From Methanothrix harundinacea (lineage in GTDB: Archaea > Halobacteriota > Methanosarcinia > Methanotrichales > Methanotrichaceae): a stretch of 48,995 nt of DNA. Below, piece by piece: positions 36,887 to 45,094 of the stretch. Position 1 is the first letter of the stretch, and each line of letters starts with the position of its first letter. The position numbers and the translations under genes were made by a program. The notes beneath the pieces were generated by a model. That model was not told the DNA's origin. It did not search any database and was given only the letters and a program-made list of their open reading frames with translations. Location of the stretch: the NCBI GenBank assembly GCA_001509375.1, contig LGFT01000012.1, positions 1 through 48,995 on the forward strand, written 5' to 3'.

Positions 36887-37437
36887 AAACCTAAAGATCT
36901 GAAATACCTAAAGTCGGAGAAGCCCCCGAAGTTGTAGATCCCCTCGATGGGCTCCGCCTGGGTCGTGCCCAGAACTCTTCTGAGCTGAGGGACGAACTCC
37001 CTCAGGACGGCCATGTTGTCGCCGTGGGCGTGGACCACCACCACAGAACCCCTCGCGTTCGCGGCTATGATGTCGGGAAGAAATCCGTCGAGATCGGTGA
37101 CGATCACGTCGGGAAGGACGCCCGCCGAGAAGAGACGGGTCGTCGCCCCGTCGGCGGCTATGACTATGAGATCATCAGGTTCTGGCTCATCCAAAGCTAA
37201 CGACTGCATGGAGCTCTCCAGGACATTTTTCAGCTCCTGCGGAAGGCTCGGCCCATTACCACAGACGAGGATCTCACGCCCTTTTATCATTGAGGATAGA
37301 TATTCGGGCGAATGGTCCCCCTCCCGTCCCAAAAGCAAGCTCTGGAGAAGCCGGGCCGCCTCTTCATCCTCCTCACGGGAGAAGCCAAACTCTTCCAAGA
37401 TCTCCTCGTAGATCGGCTCCCAATCGGAAAACCTCAT
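36736..37437 (-). CDS. mptE: 6-hydroxymethyl-7,8-dihydropterin pyrophosphokinase MptE, C-terminus lost
   Basis: DUF115 enzyme of tetrahydromethanopterin synthesis that pyrophosphorylates 6-hydroxymethyl-dihydropterin. Residues 1-170 match the family: EILVCGNGPSLPQELK, VIAADGATTRLF, LPDVIVTDLDGFL, VVVHAHGDNM and LGTTQAEPIEGIYNFGGF. Right after NFGGFSD, where homologues continue with D-G-D-R and about 55 more residues, the frame turns into unrelated sequence. It then runs antisense through the last 151 bases of tmk. The conserved C-terminal part is therefore missing. It is either a damaged gene with a functional copy elsewhere, or an assembly deletion at about 36.92 kb. Confidence 0.75.
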   Translation of the reverse strand: MRFSDWEPIYEEILEEFGFSREEDEEAARLLQSLLLGREGDHSPEYLSSMIKGREILVCGNGPSLPQELKNVLESSMQSLALDEPEPDDLIVIAADGATTRLFSAGVLPDVIVTDLDGFLPDIIAANARGSVVVVHAHGDNMAVLREFVPQLRRVLGTTQAEPIEGIYNFGGFSDFRYFRSLGFQTLVFVSSRISVRASIVSSRISALLRAASMMTNLPGSLLAMASKFAATS

Positions 37438-37534
37438 GTGAGGCCCTCTATCAGTGAAGACGGTTAAGCCTTTTCGGCGTTATACAAGAGGAACGGAAAA
37501 TAAAGAAGAAAAGAGTCGGGGAAGGCTTCCCCGA

Positions 37535-37975
37535 TCAGGTCCCAACGTAGTGCTCATCGATCTCTATCATGGGGTTCCTCCAGGCGGTGGAGGCGGGAAC
37601 GTCGTAGCCGGGAGTGCCCATGTTGTCAGGATCTCCCTGTAGGACTCCGAGATCAACCATGCCGTCTGTGACGTCCTCGTTGATCTTCATGGTGGTGTAG
37701 CCTACGCCCTGATAGATCGGGTCCTCATATACATACTGCTTGTCCTTGACCAGGATGTCGATCTCCTTGTCCACGGCCTTGGCGTACTCCACCTGGTGGT
37801 GCATCATGGTGGCTGGCCTGTAGTTCTTTATGACCGTCTTCTCCTTCAGGAGGGAGTCGTAGCGGATGGGGTTTTTGGCGTAGTAGCCGTTCCCATATGC
37901 CATGGTCATCGGTGAGTAGACCATGGAGTTGTCCTCCCTCGCAGAGATGCAGGAGTAGGCCTCCCACTCAACCAT
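37535..37975 (-). CDS. Hypothetical protein, 146 aa
   Basis: An ORF with protein-like composition, rich in tyrosine, methionine and aspartate, with repeated beta-strand-like segments (KNPIRYDSLLKEKTVIKNYR, GVGYTTMKINEDVTDGMVDL) and a C-terminus EIDEHYVG. There is no signal peptide or membrane segment as annotated, yet the strand-rich pattern and a short non-hydrophobic N-terminus would fit an exported protein that lost its leader. The ribosome site is weak. I do not recognise the family. It lies between the truncated mptE and the decayed sulfite-reductase copy. Confidence 0.6.
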   Translation of the reverse strand: MVEWEAYSCISAREDNSMVYSPMTMAYGNGYYAKNPIRYDSLLKEKTVIKNYRPATMMHHQVEYAKAVDKEIDILVKDKQYVYEDPIYQGVGYTTMKINEDVTDGMVDLGVLQGDPDNMGTPGYDVPASTAWRNPMIEIDEHYVGT

Positions 37976-38174
37976 AATCTAACGCCAATCCCCTATTTTA
38001 ATCTGTTGATTGCATGATATATTATCGAGATGGGAGAAAGCGAAATTATCCAGATTGTCCGATCTCCCTGAGATAAAATAGAAGATCTCAAAATAGCGGA
38101 TATCGAAGATCGGAGGAGAGGAGCGAATTTCAGCGGCGAAGAGAGGTCTAAAAAGAAATAAAAATGGATGTATG

Positions 38175-38440
38175 ATTTGGCGGCATACTAAACCATCCCT
38201 TCAGCTTTTTACGGCCTAAGAAGACAGGACTCGCCGCTTGAACACCTCGAACTCCATCGTGTTTATGAACTCCCGAACTCCCGCAGCCGCATTCCGGGTT
38301 TTGCGCCCTCCCGATAAACCTTCAGGATTCGCCCGATCAGAGGCAATATCTCCTCTCTCGCCACGAAGTCGCGGAGCATTCAGCCATCGACGCATTTGTC
38401 GTAATCTATGACCGCCCTTACCGACCTCGAAGCAGTACGC
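38175..38440 (-). pseudogene. Decayed copy of the 3' end and downstream flank of the small sulfite-reductase-like gene
   Basis: Base-by-base reading shows strong similarity to 40745-41085. The shared stretches include gccgcattccgg, ttgcgccctcccgataaacc, ggcaatatctcctctctcgc and cgaagtcgcggagcat. About 140 bases of the intact gene are deleted in this copy (joining agcattcagcc to atcgacgcatttgtcgta), and there are smaller indels and stops. Similarity continues past the gene's stop into the downstream flank (gatttggcggc), so it is a copied DNA segment rather than a shared domain. The rest of the 37976-38536 gap is AT-rich and shows nothing else I can name. Confidence 0.8.
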
Positions 38441-38536
38441 CTTTCGAGGTGTTAGAGTCTGAAAAAGTAGAGATTAGCCAATTAGAGGAGAACTACTCGC
38501 AGAGGGTCAAGATCGAAAATGTTAAGGTAGGCCACC

Positions 38537-40489
38537 TCACTGAGATCGCATCTTCTCCTCGGCCTCAAGCACCTCTCTGATGAACTCTCCCTCACCAACT
38601 CTCTGGATAACGTTGCCTAATCGTTCTCTTCCTGGCTTCGTCCTGTACTTTATAAAAACTGCAGCAACACTATTTATCAGCCGGAATAGATCCTTCTTTG
38701 TACAGAAGTTTCTCAGGAGGATCCCATCTGTGGGGATTCTCGAATCGTTGCCGCCTATCCAGAGTGCATATCCTTTGTTCTCTTCGAGCATAGCCTCATG
38801 CGGGCAACTTCTGATACACCATCCGCACTCAACACATTTGTCCCGATCTATATGGGCCTTTCCTGCAACGACGGAGAGGGCTCCTACTTTGCACATCTCA
38901 GTGCATCTACCACAACCATTACACTTCTCCGGATCCAGGACAGGTCTGACATGTCCCATTATGCCAATATCGTGACGTCTTACCCTGACACAGGAGTTAG
39001 GACATCCCGCAATGCCGATCTTCATCTTGTGCGGTGTCAATCGCTGTACGAACTCCGCTGTCAGCTCATTTGCAAGCTGCTTCGTCTCCACAAGCCCTTC
39101 TGGGCAGTATGCGATTCCTGGACAGGCAACCACATAACCCATCCCGATAGTCATGAGCCCCTTTTCGTACAGTTCTGCCATCAGATCGTCAATCTTCTCG
39201 CCGGGAACTCCCTGTATCTCAATGCTCTGCCTAGTAGTAGCCTCAAGCGATCCATCTCCGTACTTTCTCGCCAGCTCAGCCACCTTTGCCAGATAGTCGT
39301 GGTTCACAAGGCCAGAAGCAGTCCTTATTTTGACGAAGAATGTTCCCTTCGCTTCTGGCCTCACACCCGGATAGTCCCTTGCCCAGTAGAACTTGATCGG
39401 TTTCTCCTCTTCCAAGCGGTTTTTCAGCTCACGGTCAAAACTTCGCATCTTATGACCGGCAAACTCTTCGATCCGATCTACTTCTACCTCAGAGGAAGTC
39501 TCTATATATCCTGCCTTCTCAGCGGCATCGATCAGTTCCAAGCCTTTTGCATTCCTGGCTATCAAAGTGGTCCAGTCTTTAGAAGTACCAGTGTAACCGG
39601 CCGAGACGTCAGCGAGCTTAGAGACGGCATCTCTGCAAATATAGCAGCCGTCCCAGACAGCTCCAGCTTCCTCGACCTCCCTGAGGTCCAACTCCACATC
39701 GTGGCCATCTTCCATCTCCAGCTGCATCGTTTCCAGCCTTATGACAAACTTCTTGACATTCTCGAGCTTTACCCCCTTGGCCTTCATGAACTCTGCTAAC
39801 TTTTCATAAGAGAAATTCCGCATGCAGAAGAGGCCAATGGTATAGGCAAATGTAGGAAGCTTTATCGGTGTGCCGTCTTCTTCACTCACCTCCATAGGAT
39901 GCGCATTCAGTCCTTCAAAGAATTGCATTCTTCTAAGGCCGTTAACCTGGCATGGCAAAGCCACAACAGCAACTTTGTTCAGTGTCTTTCCAGCCTCCTC
40001 GGCGGCTTTTAGCAGAGGTGTGACGCAGTACTTAGAGCCAGCAGCTTCTATAAGACCTGCTTTGTCCGTAATGACGCTGGGGACAGGCTCCCACGTCCCT
40101 TTTGTCCCCACAACACCGTCTACCAGACCGCTATCCAGGCAGTATGCCAGCAGCGCAGTTACAGCTCCACCATCTTGCCCTGCCTCTCTGATCATGCTAT
40201 CTGAAGCTCTTGCGCCTACCATCTTTTCATATTGACCAATAAGAGATGGTGGCTTTGCCTTGAAGCCAAATATGGTAAGACCCATACGTGACGCATCTGT
40301 CGTTATCCGGTGGCACACATCCATGCATGCCCCCTTCCCATCCCTTGGGCATTCCTCTACCAGCACTGGACCGTCCTCAAAAAACTCGATCCTGCAATTT
40401 GGACATACTGCAGCACATGCTCCACAGTAACTGCACAAGTCCAAGTTTACCACCTCGTTCCTCAGGAACCACTTAAATTCGTCTCCCAA
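38537..40489 (-). CDS. fsr: Coenzyme F420-dependent sulfite reductase (Fsr)
   Basis: 650-aa two-part enzyme that reduces sulfite to sulfide with reduced F420. The N-terminal half (about 1-345) is an FpoF/FrhB-like F420H2 dehydrogenase with a ferredoxin cluster (C19, C22, C25, C29) and further cysteines (C47, C55, C59). The C-terminal half is a dissimilatory-type siroheme sulfite reductase: TTRQSIEIQGV, siroheme/[4Fe-4S] ligands C456, C462, C496 and C500, and two ferredoxin clusters (523-533 and 552-562). All ligands are present. The TTG start at 40489 has GGGAGGTG just upstream. GC is visibly lower than in its neighbours. Likely roles are sulfite detoxification and sulfite use as sulfur source. 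Confidence 0.93.
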   Translation of the reverse strand: MGDEFKWFLRNEVVNLDLCSYCGACAAVCPNCRIEFFEDGPVLVEECPRDGKGACMDVCHRITTDASRMGLTIFGFKAKPPSLIGQYEKMVGARASDSMIREAGQDGGAVTALLAYCLDSGLVDGVVGTKGTWEPVPSVITDKAGLIEAAGSKYCVTPLLKAAEEAGKTLNKVAVVALPCQVNGLRRMQFFEGLNAHPMEVSEEDGTPIKLPTFAYTIGLFCMRNFSYEKLAEFMKAKGVKLENVKKFVIRLETMQLEMEDGHDVELDLREVEEAGAVWDGCYICRDAVSKLADVSAGYTGTSKDWTTLIARNAKGLELIDAAEKAGYIETSSEVEVDRIEEFAGHKMRSFDRELKNRLEEEKPIKFYWARDYPGVRPEAKGTFFVKIRTASGLVNHDYLAKVAELARKYGDGSLEATTRQSIEIQGVPGEKIDDLMAELYEKGLMTIGMGYVVACPGIAYCPEGLVETKQLANELTAEFVQRLTPHKMKIGIAGCPNSCVRVRRHDIGIMGHVRPVLDPEKCNGCGRCTEMCKVGALSVVAGKAHIDRDKCVECGWCIRSCPHEAMLEENKGYALWIGGNDSRIPTDGILLRNFCTKKDLFRLINSVAAVFIKYRTKPGRERLGNVIQRVGEGEFIREVLEAEEKMRSQ

Positions 40490-40773
40490 GATCTACACCT
40501 CCCTTTGATTATGGGGCTCCAACTAACTTAAAGTTATTGATATTATTTTTCCTAAAAGTTCTCCTCTATCCGCTACCTAAACCACAAAAGATTTCAAAAA
40601 ATCACCTAAAAATCAAGATTTGCGTCTATTTAAATAATTTTCAAAATAATCGACCCGGGACCAATCGAGATCCTCGTGATCAAAAATCTGCAAGCGCAGA
40701 GGATGGCCCCCTGTTGGAGATTAAGAAAGATATAAAAACAGTTGGCGATTTGGCGGCGTCCGAAATCGCCCCA
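40490..40773. promoter_or_regulatory. AT-rich region carrying the fsr promoter
   Basis: About 285 bases, much richer in A+T than the flanks. The palindromic TATTTAAATA at about 40625-40635 and the A/T block at 40530-40560 (read on the minus strand as AAAAATAATATC) are candidate box A elements for fsr. The minus-strand sequence GGGAGGTGTAGATC directly before the TTG is a strong ribosome site that fixes the start. The right end, about 40745-40773, is the part repeated at 38175. Confidence 0.5.
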
Positions 40774-41634
40774 TCAGCTCTTTTCAGTCCTGGAAGATTC
40801 GACTCTTCGCTTGAACTCCTCAAACCCTATGGTATTTATGAACTCTCGCAGCCGCATTCCGGGCTTTGCGCCCTCCCGATAAACCTCCAGGATTCGCTCG
40901 ATGAGTGGCAATATCTCCTCTCTCGCCACGAAGTCGCGGAGCATCCAGCCCTCGTGGGGCGGCCAGCTCCCGCGCCCGCCCACAAAGAGCATGTACCCGT
41001 CCTCGGCGGTGTACCTCGCCCCCACCGGGCAATTAACTACGCACCGGCCGCACATGACGCATTTGTCGTAGTCGATGACCGCCTTTCCATCGACGACGGT
41101 GGCCGCCCCCACCTTACAGACCTCGACGCACTTCCCGCACCCAGTGCACTTCTCAAGGTCCAGCTCTGGCCTGACCCGCCCCATGATGCCGATCTCGTTG
41201 AACTGGGGCCTGGTGCAGGGAAAAGGACATCCTCCAATCCCAACCTTGAGGGGGCCAGGCGTCTTCTCGCCCGTGAACCTCTCGCCGATCTCTCTGGCGA
41301 GGCCGGTCGTCTCGGCCGCGGCCTTGAAGCAGTACACTTCCCCAAGACAGGAGACGACGTTCCGGAAGGTCATGCCCGCAGACCCCGGCGCAAGCCCCAC
41401 CTCCTCGAGATCTTTGAGCGCCGCATCCAGCTTCTCCTCGGGAACCCCAAGGATCGAAAGCTCCTGCCTCACGGTGAGGTGGACTACAGCGCCGTACTTC
41501 TCGGCCACCTCCCCCACTCGCTTCACCTGCCCAGGGGAGAGCATCCCTCCCGTCACCAGGACCTTTATCTCAAACTTCCCGTCCCTTCTCTTGAAGACGG
41601 AGGGCATTCCTTTATACATCTCTGGCTTCAACAA
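40774..41634 (-). CDS. Small siroheme sulfite/nitrite reductase-like protein (Dsr-LP type)
   Basis: 286-aa single-subunit member of the dissimilatory sulfite reductase-like family found in many methanogens. It has the N-terminal ferredoxin-like half (TVRQELSILGVPEEKL), siroheme/[4Fe-4S] ligands C96, C102, C136 and C140 (SCLGEVYC and GGCPFPC), and an inserted pair of [4Fe-4S] ferredoxin clusters (CTGCGKCVEVC at 163-173, CVMCGRCVVNC at 192-202). It lacks the F420H2 dehydrogenase half found in Fsr, so it needs another electron donor. The physiological substrate is unproven. The gene is about 60% GC like its surroundings and probably native. Confidence 0.88.
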   Translation of the reverse strand: MLKPEMYKGMPSVFKRRDGKFEIKVLVTGGMLSPGQVKRVGEVAEKYGAVVHLTVRQELSILGVPEEKLDAALKDLEEVGLAPGSAGMTFRNVVSCLGEVYCFKAAAETTGLAREIGERFTGEKTPGPLKVGIGGCPFPCTRPQFNEIGIMGRVRPELDLEKCTGCGKCVEVCKVGAATVVDGKAVIDYDKCVMCGRCVVNCPVGARYTAEDGYMLFVGGRGSWPPHEGWMLRDFVAREEILPLIERILEVYREGAKPGMRLREFINTIGFEEFKRRVESSRTEKS

Positions 41635-42125
41635 GATTCCTCCAGCAACATTTGGGCTGTGATCCCCAATGAACTTGTAAATTGTGGTCAGAAGAGAGGG
41701 AACCTGCGGGGTTGGTGGGCGATCTCCGCCGGAAAACTTATCAAATATGCTGCAGCGCGCAACGCCAGCATGGAAACGAAGGGCGGAGATCGAACCAGAT
41801 CGATCGAACTATCAAGATGAAAGTCGAGGGCTAAAAGCGACCACAACCCCTCTCCAGAAAGACGATTCTGACCAAAAGATTAATACGTAGGGGATCAAGT
41901 AGAAAAATTGCCACATGCCCATCGACATCGGTCTTGGGAAAGAGCTATATTTTGGTTCCAGAAGCTGGAAATGCGCGCTTCATCCATCAGATGCGAGGAT
42001 AGGCCAGCTGGGATGATCCCCAAGATAGCAAAGAAAGCCGAGATTTTATAGAGATCTCCCCCCAAGTCAGGTCGAAGCATGTGATGTTGATGGTGCCCCA
42101 CGCTGAATAGTGCTGTAGGGAAAGG
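41635..42125. other. Intergenic region upstream of the Dsr-like gene and the coiled-coil gene
   Basis: About 490 bases. It must hold the promoters of the two divergent genes. An open frame of 33 codons begins at 41914 (MPIDIGLGKELYFGS), but nothing supports it as a gene. No RNA gene, repeat array or mobile element was recognised. Confidence 0.4.
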
Positions 42126-43031
42126 ATGTTAGACCCAGCCCGTGAGCTGGAAAAGGAGGACAAAAGGGGGATGCTGGCAGAACTGGAAGAAAAGAAGGCC
42201 CGGCTGAAGCAACAGGCCATCGATTTTAAAGAAAGTCGCAGCCAATTGAACGCTGAAGCCAGCAAATGGGCCGCGGAGCGGAACGAACTGAACAAGAAGA
42301 CCAAGGAGCTCATAGATAAGGCTCAAGAGCTCAAGACGCTCCGTGACGAGTACAACAAGAACGTGGCTGAGGCAAAACAGAGTCGGGACGAGTACAACGA
42401 GAAGACCAACGACTTATACGCTCAGATAGACGAGATCAGGAAGAAACACAACCTGACCGGCGATCGATCCATAAGAGGTCTGCGAAGAGAAATAGACCAC
42501 ATGGAGTTCAAACAGCAGACCGAGGTTCTGAGCCCCGATAAGGAAAAGCAGCTGGTCGAGAGGATCTCAGCGCTCCGAGCCGAGTTCAAAACGAGAAAGG
42601 AGCAGATGGAGAAGAACGAGGTGCTCAGAGATCTTCTGGATGAGGCGCAAGCCCTTCGGGACAAAGCATCTGAGTATCACGATCTCGTCACAAAGTCCGC
42701 AGAACTCGCCCAGGAATACCACGACAAGATGATCGCCACCTTCAAAGAGGCCGACCAGGTGAGAGCCCAGGCAGACGCAGCCCACCGGGAGTTCGTAAAG
42801 GCCCAAGAGGCGGCCGACAAACAGCACCGAGAGTTCATACGAACTCAAAGAGAGATACGCGATTTCGACAAGATCATCACGGGTCTGAGGAGAAAGAACC
42901 GGGAGAAGAGAGAGGACAAGGTCAAGGCCGAGGTCAGGAAAGAGGCCGAGGAGATTCTCACCCAGTTCAGACAGGGAGAAAAGCTGGACACCTCAGATCT
43001 CTTGAGACTTCAGCGTTCAGGACTAGTTTAA
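42126..43031 (+). CDS. Archaeal coiled-coil protein (COG1340-like)
   Basis: 301 aa, almost entirely heptad-patterned helix with many K, E, R and Q residues, from residue 5 (ARELEKEDKRGMLAELEEKK) to about 275. A short break lies near residues 108-135 (KKHNLTGDRSIRGLRREIDH). There is no membrane segment and no catalytic motif. This matches the conserved archaeal coiled-coil family sometimes annotated as a phosphoserine phosphatase, a label with no support in the sequence. A structural or scaffolding role is likely. It is monocistronic as far as can be seen. Confidence 0.82.
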   Translation: MLDPARELEKEDKRGMLAELEEKKARLKQQAIDFKESRSQLNAEASKWAAERNELNKKTKELIDKAQELKTLRDEYNKNVAEAKQSRDEYNEKTNDLYAQIDEIRKKHNLTGDRSIRGLRREIDHMEFKQQTEVLSPDKEKQLVERISALRAEFKTRKEQMEKNEVLRDLLDEAQALRDKASEYHDLVTKSAELAQEYHDKMIATFKEADQVRAQADAAHREFVKAQEAADKQHREFIRTQREIRDFDKIITGLRRKNREKREDKVKAEVRKEAEEILTQFRQGEKLDTSDLLRLQRSGLV

Positions 43032-43121
43032 AAAACCCTGGAGCGGCCCACTGGCCGCTCTTCAGATCTTTGCAAAATTCGTCGTCGCGACGATTAGAGC
43101 CGCGATAGATCCAGGTGAATA

Positions 43122-43805
43122 GTGATGAGGATAACCTGGCTTTCTCATTCTTGCTTTGAACTCATCGAGTCCATGAACATCCTCGTGGACCCTTACATCC
43201 AGGATAATCCCCTGGCTCCGAGGACGGTGGACGAGTTCAACCCGGACCTAATAGCCATCACCCACGGCCACGCAGACCATCTCGGCAACGCAGAAGACAT
43301 AGCCAGGCGGACCGGCTCTCCTGTGCTGGCAGTTGCAGAGGTGGCGAAATACCTGGACCGACAGGGCGTCAGATCTGAGGGGATGAACATCGGTGGGTCC
43401 TTCCGGGTGGCGGACGTCCTCTTCACCATGACCCGGGCTATACATTCCTCAGATATAACCTCCACCAATCCACCAACGTGCGGTGGCGAAGCTGCGGGCT
43501 TTGTCATCGACGACGGGATCAGGGTATACCACGCCGGAGATACCGCCCTGTTCAGCGACATGAGGCTTTTAGGAGACCTCTACAGGCCGGACGTCGCTTT
43601 GCTTCCCATCGGCGGACGTTACACCATGGGCCCCAGGGAGGCGGCCATCGCCACCAGCTGGATCAGGCCCCACCTGGTCATCCCGATGCACTACAACACC
43701 TGGCCGAGAATAAGGCAGGACCCCGCAGAGTTCAGGGACCTGGTGGAGACCCTCTGCGATTCCGAGGTGGTTATCCTGGAGGCGGGCGACGCTGTAGAGT
43801 GCTGA
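43122..43805 (+). CDS. Metal-dependent hydrolase, UPF0173 (MBL fold)
   Basis: 227 aa. The zinc-binding HxHxDH motif is ITHGHADHLGN, the N-terminal block is ITWLSHSCFEL, the bridging aspartate is in VYHAGDTALF, and the last ligand is in VIPMHYNTWP. This is the UPF0173/YtkL-like branch, whose natural substrate is unknown. It may start at the GTG (43122) or at the ATG right after it (43125). It is followed by a 150-base gap and cgi121 on the same strand. Confidence 0.9.
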   Translation: MMRITWLSHSCFELIESMNILVDPYIQDNPLAPRTVDEFNPDLIAITHGHADHLGNAEDIARRTGSPVLAVAEVAKYLDRQGVRSEGMNIGGSFRVADVLFTMTRAIHSSDITSTNPPTCGGEAAGFVIDDGIRVYHAGDTALFSDMRLLGDLYRPDVALLPIGGRYTMGPREAAIATSWIRPHLVIPMHYNTWPRIRQDPAEFRDLVETLCDSEVVILEAGDAVEC

Positions 43806-43951
43806 AACAATTTATGGCCAAAAGAGACCTCGAGATCGGACCGGATCTATTTTCGTATTTCGTTCGGATTGGTGAGGTTCGCCTCACCATCACCCCGATA
43901 CAGCTTCGCGATACGACCGCAAACTTTTAAACTCCGTCGCCGAACCACCCG

Positions 43952-44446
43952 TTGATGAGCGATCCTCGTCTTCTCTTCGGAAGACCGAAGATAAAGGAGA
44001 AAGACGCCTTTCTGGCGGCGTTGAGAGAGGCTCAAAATAGAAACGGCTGCATCATCCAGGCGATGGACGCCTCAGTGGTGGTGAGCGAGCGGCACGCCAC
44101 CTTCGCCGCCGAAAAGGCGATGCGAGCCTTCGCTGAGAGGAGAAACGTGGCCAAAGACCTGGGCCTTGAAATCCTCCGTTATGCTTCGGGCCAGAGACAG
44201 ATCGAGCGGGCGCTTTCCATGGGCATATCAGAAGCCTCCCGGCGGGTCGCCCTGATAGTGATGGAGAACGGCGCCCCCCTGGAGATCTCCGATATAATCG
44301 ATCTCGACGGCGACGGCCCTCGCTGGAGCAGAGAGTCCGTGAAGGAGGCCTTCGAGATCGAGGATGCAGAGATCGAGGCTGTGGGCGAGGAGAGGATTCC
44401 CGACCTCGTGCTTGAACGGGTAGCGCTGATAGATGCTTACCGATGA
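43952..44446 (+). CDS. cgi121: KEOPS complex subunit Cgi121
   Basis: About 164 aa. In archaea Cgi121 binds the Bud32 kinase and the CCA tail of tRNA, and so helps KEOPS make threonylcarbamoyl-adenosine at position 37 of ANN-decoding tRNAs. Recognisable blocks are IQAMDASVVVSERHATFAAEKAMRAF and GLEILRYASGQRQIERALSMGI. The start is either TTG 43952 or ATG 43955. The other KEOPS genes are not in the window. The stop lies 9 bases before the DUF2150 gene, so they are probably co-transcribed. Confidence 0.88.
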   Translation: MMSDPRLLFGRPKIKEKDAFLAALREAQNRNGCIIQAMDASVVVSERHATFAAEKAMRAFAERRNVAKDLGLEILRYASGQRQIERALSMGISEASRRVALIVMENGAPLEISDIIDLDGDGPRWSRESVKEAFEIEDAEIEAVGEERIPDLVLERVALIDAYR

Positions 44447-44455
44447 GAGGATCTT

Positions 44456-45061
44456 ATGAAAGAAGAGTTCTACACCCAGGGCCGATGGCAGAACTGGATC
44501 AACAAGATTAAGGAGAGCGGGTTCACCCTCAGAGAGTCCGATGAGGACCCATCAGCGGCGGTCTTCGTCTACGCCATGGACGACGTGGTCTTGGCATGTC
44601 TCAAAGTCATCGCGCGATGCGAACACGGCACCATATCAAAAGAGGAAGCGATCGCCACCATAGACGAGATCAGAGATATCGTGTCTGAGAGGGACGAATC
44701 CCTCGGAGAGGACGCAAATTTGATGCTGGAGTCGCTGAACACCGCCCTGACGGCCGTATTCATCGCAAGCCAACGTTACATCGAAGGGGACTACGATAAA
44801 AATACGACCCTGGAGGATCTGGTAAAAAGGGCGGTCATCGCCGAGGACACGGGCCAGATGGAAGAAGCTCTGGGGATCCTGAGCGAGATAGGGGCGAGGG
44901 TGATCGGGGGAGAATCTCTCCCCGAAGAGGCCTTCGCGGACCTACCCTACTGCCTGACGGCGGAGCTTCTCGACGGCATCGACGCCATATCTGCAGCCCA
45001 AATCGGTGACGACAGCTACAAGGAAGACGACGGGTCCGAGGACGACGGCGAAGATTCCTGA
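44456..45061 (+). CDS. DUF2150 family protein
   Basis: 201-aa soluble, acidic, mainly helical protein conserved in methanogens. It begins EEFYTQGRWQNWINKIKESGF, contains DDVVLACLKVIARCEHG, and ends in an acidic tail (KEDDGSEDDGEDS). The function is unknown. Its close spacing to cgi121 (9 bases) suggests a shared operon. No catalytic motif is visible. Convergent with map. Confidence 0.8.
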   Translation: MKEEFYTQGRWQNWINKIKESGFTLRESDEDPSAAVFVYAMDDVVLACLKVIARCEHGTISKEEAIATIDEIRDIVSERDESLGEDANLMLESLNTALTAVFIASQRYIEGDYDKNTTLEDLVKRAVIAEDTGQMEEALGILSEIGARVIGGESLPEEAFADLPYCLTAELLDGIDAISAAQIGDDSYKEDDGSEDDGEDS

Positions 45062-45094
45062 CCGTCTGACTCCGACTTCGACCGATTCTGGTGA

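Noticed and set aside
40537-41820. 427-codon plus-strand open frame across the Dsr-like gene
   Set aside because: It runs antisense to a gene with all siroheme and cluster ligands and begins in AT-rich non-coding DNA.
41914-42015. 33-codon ORF starting MPIDIGLGKEL
   Set aside because: Too short, with no ribosome site, no conservation I can judge and no motif.
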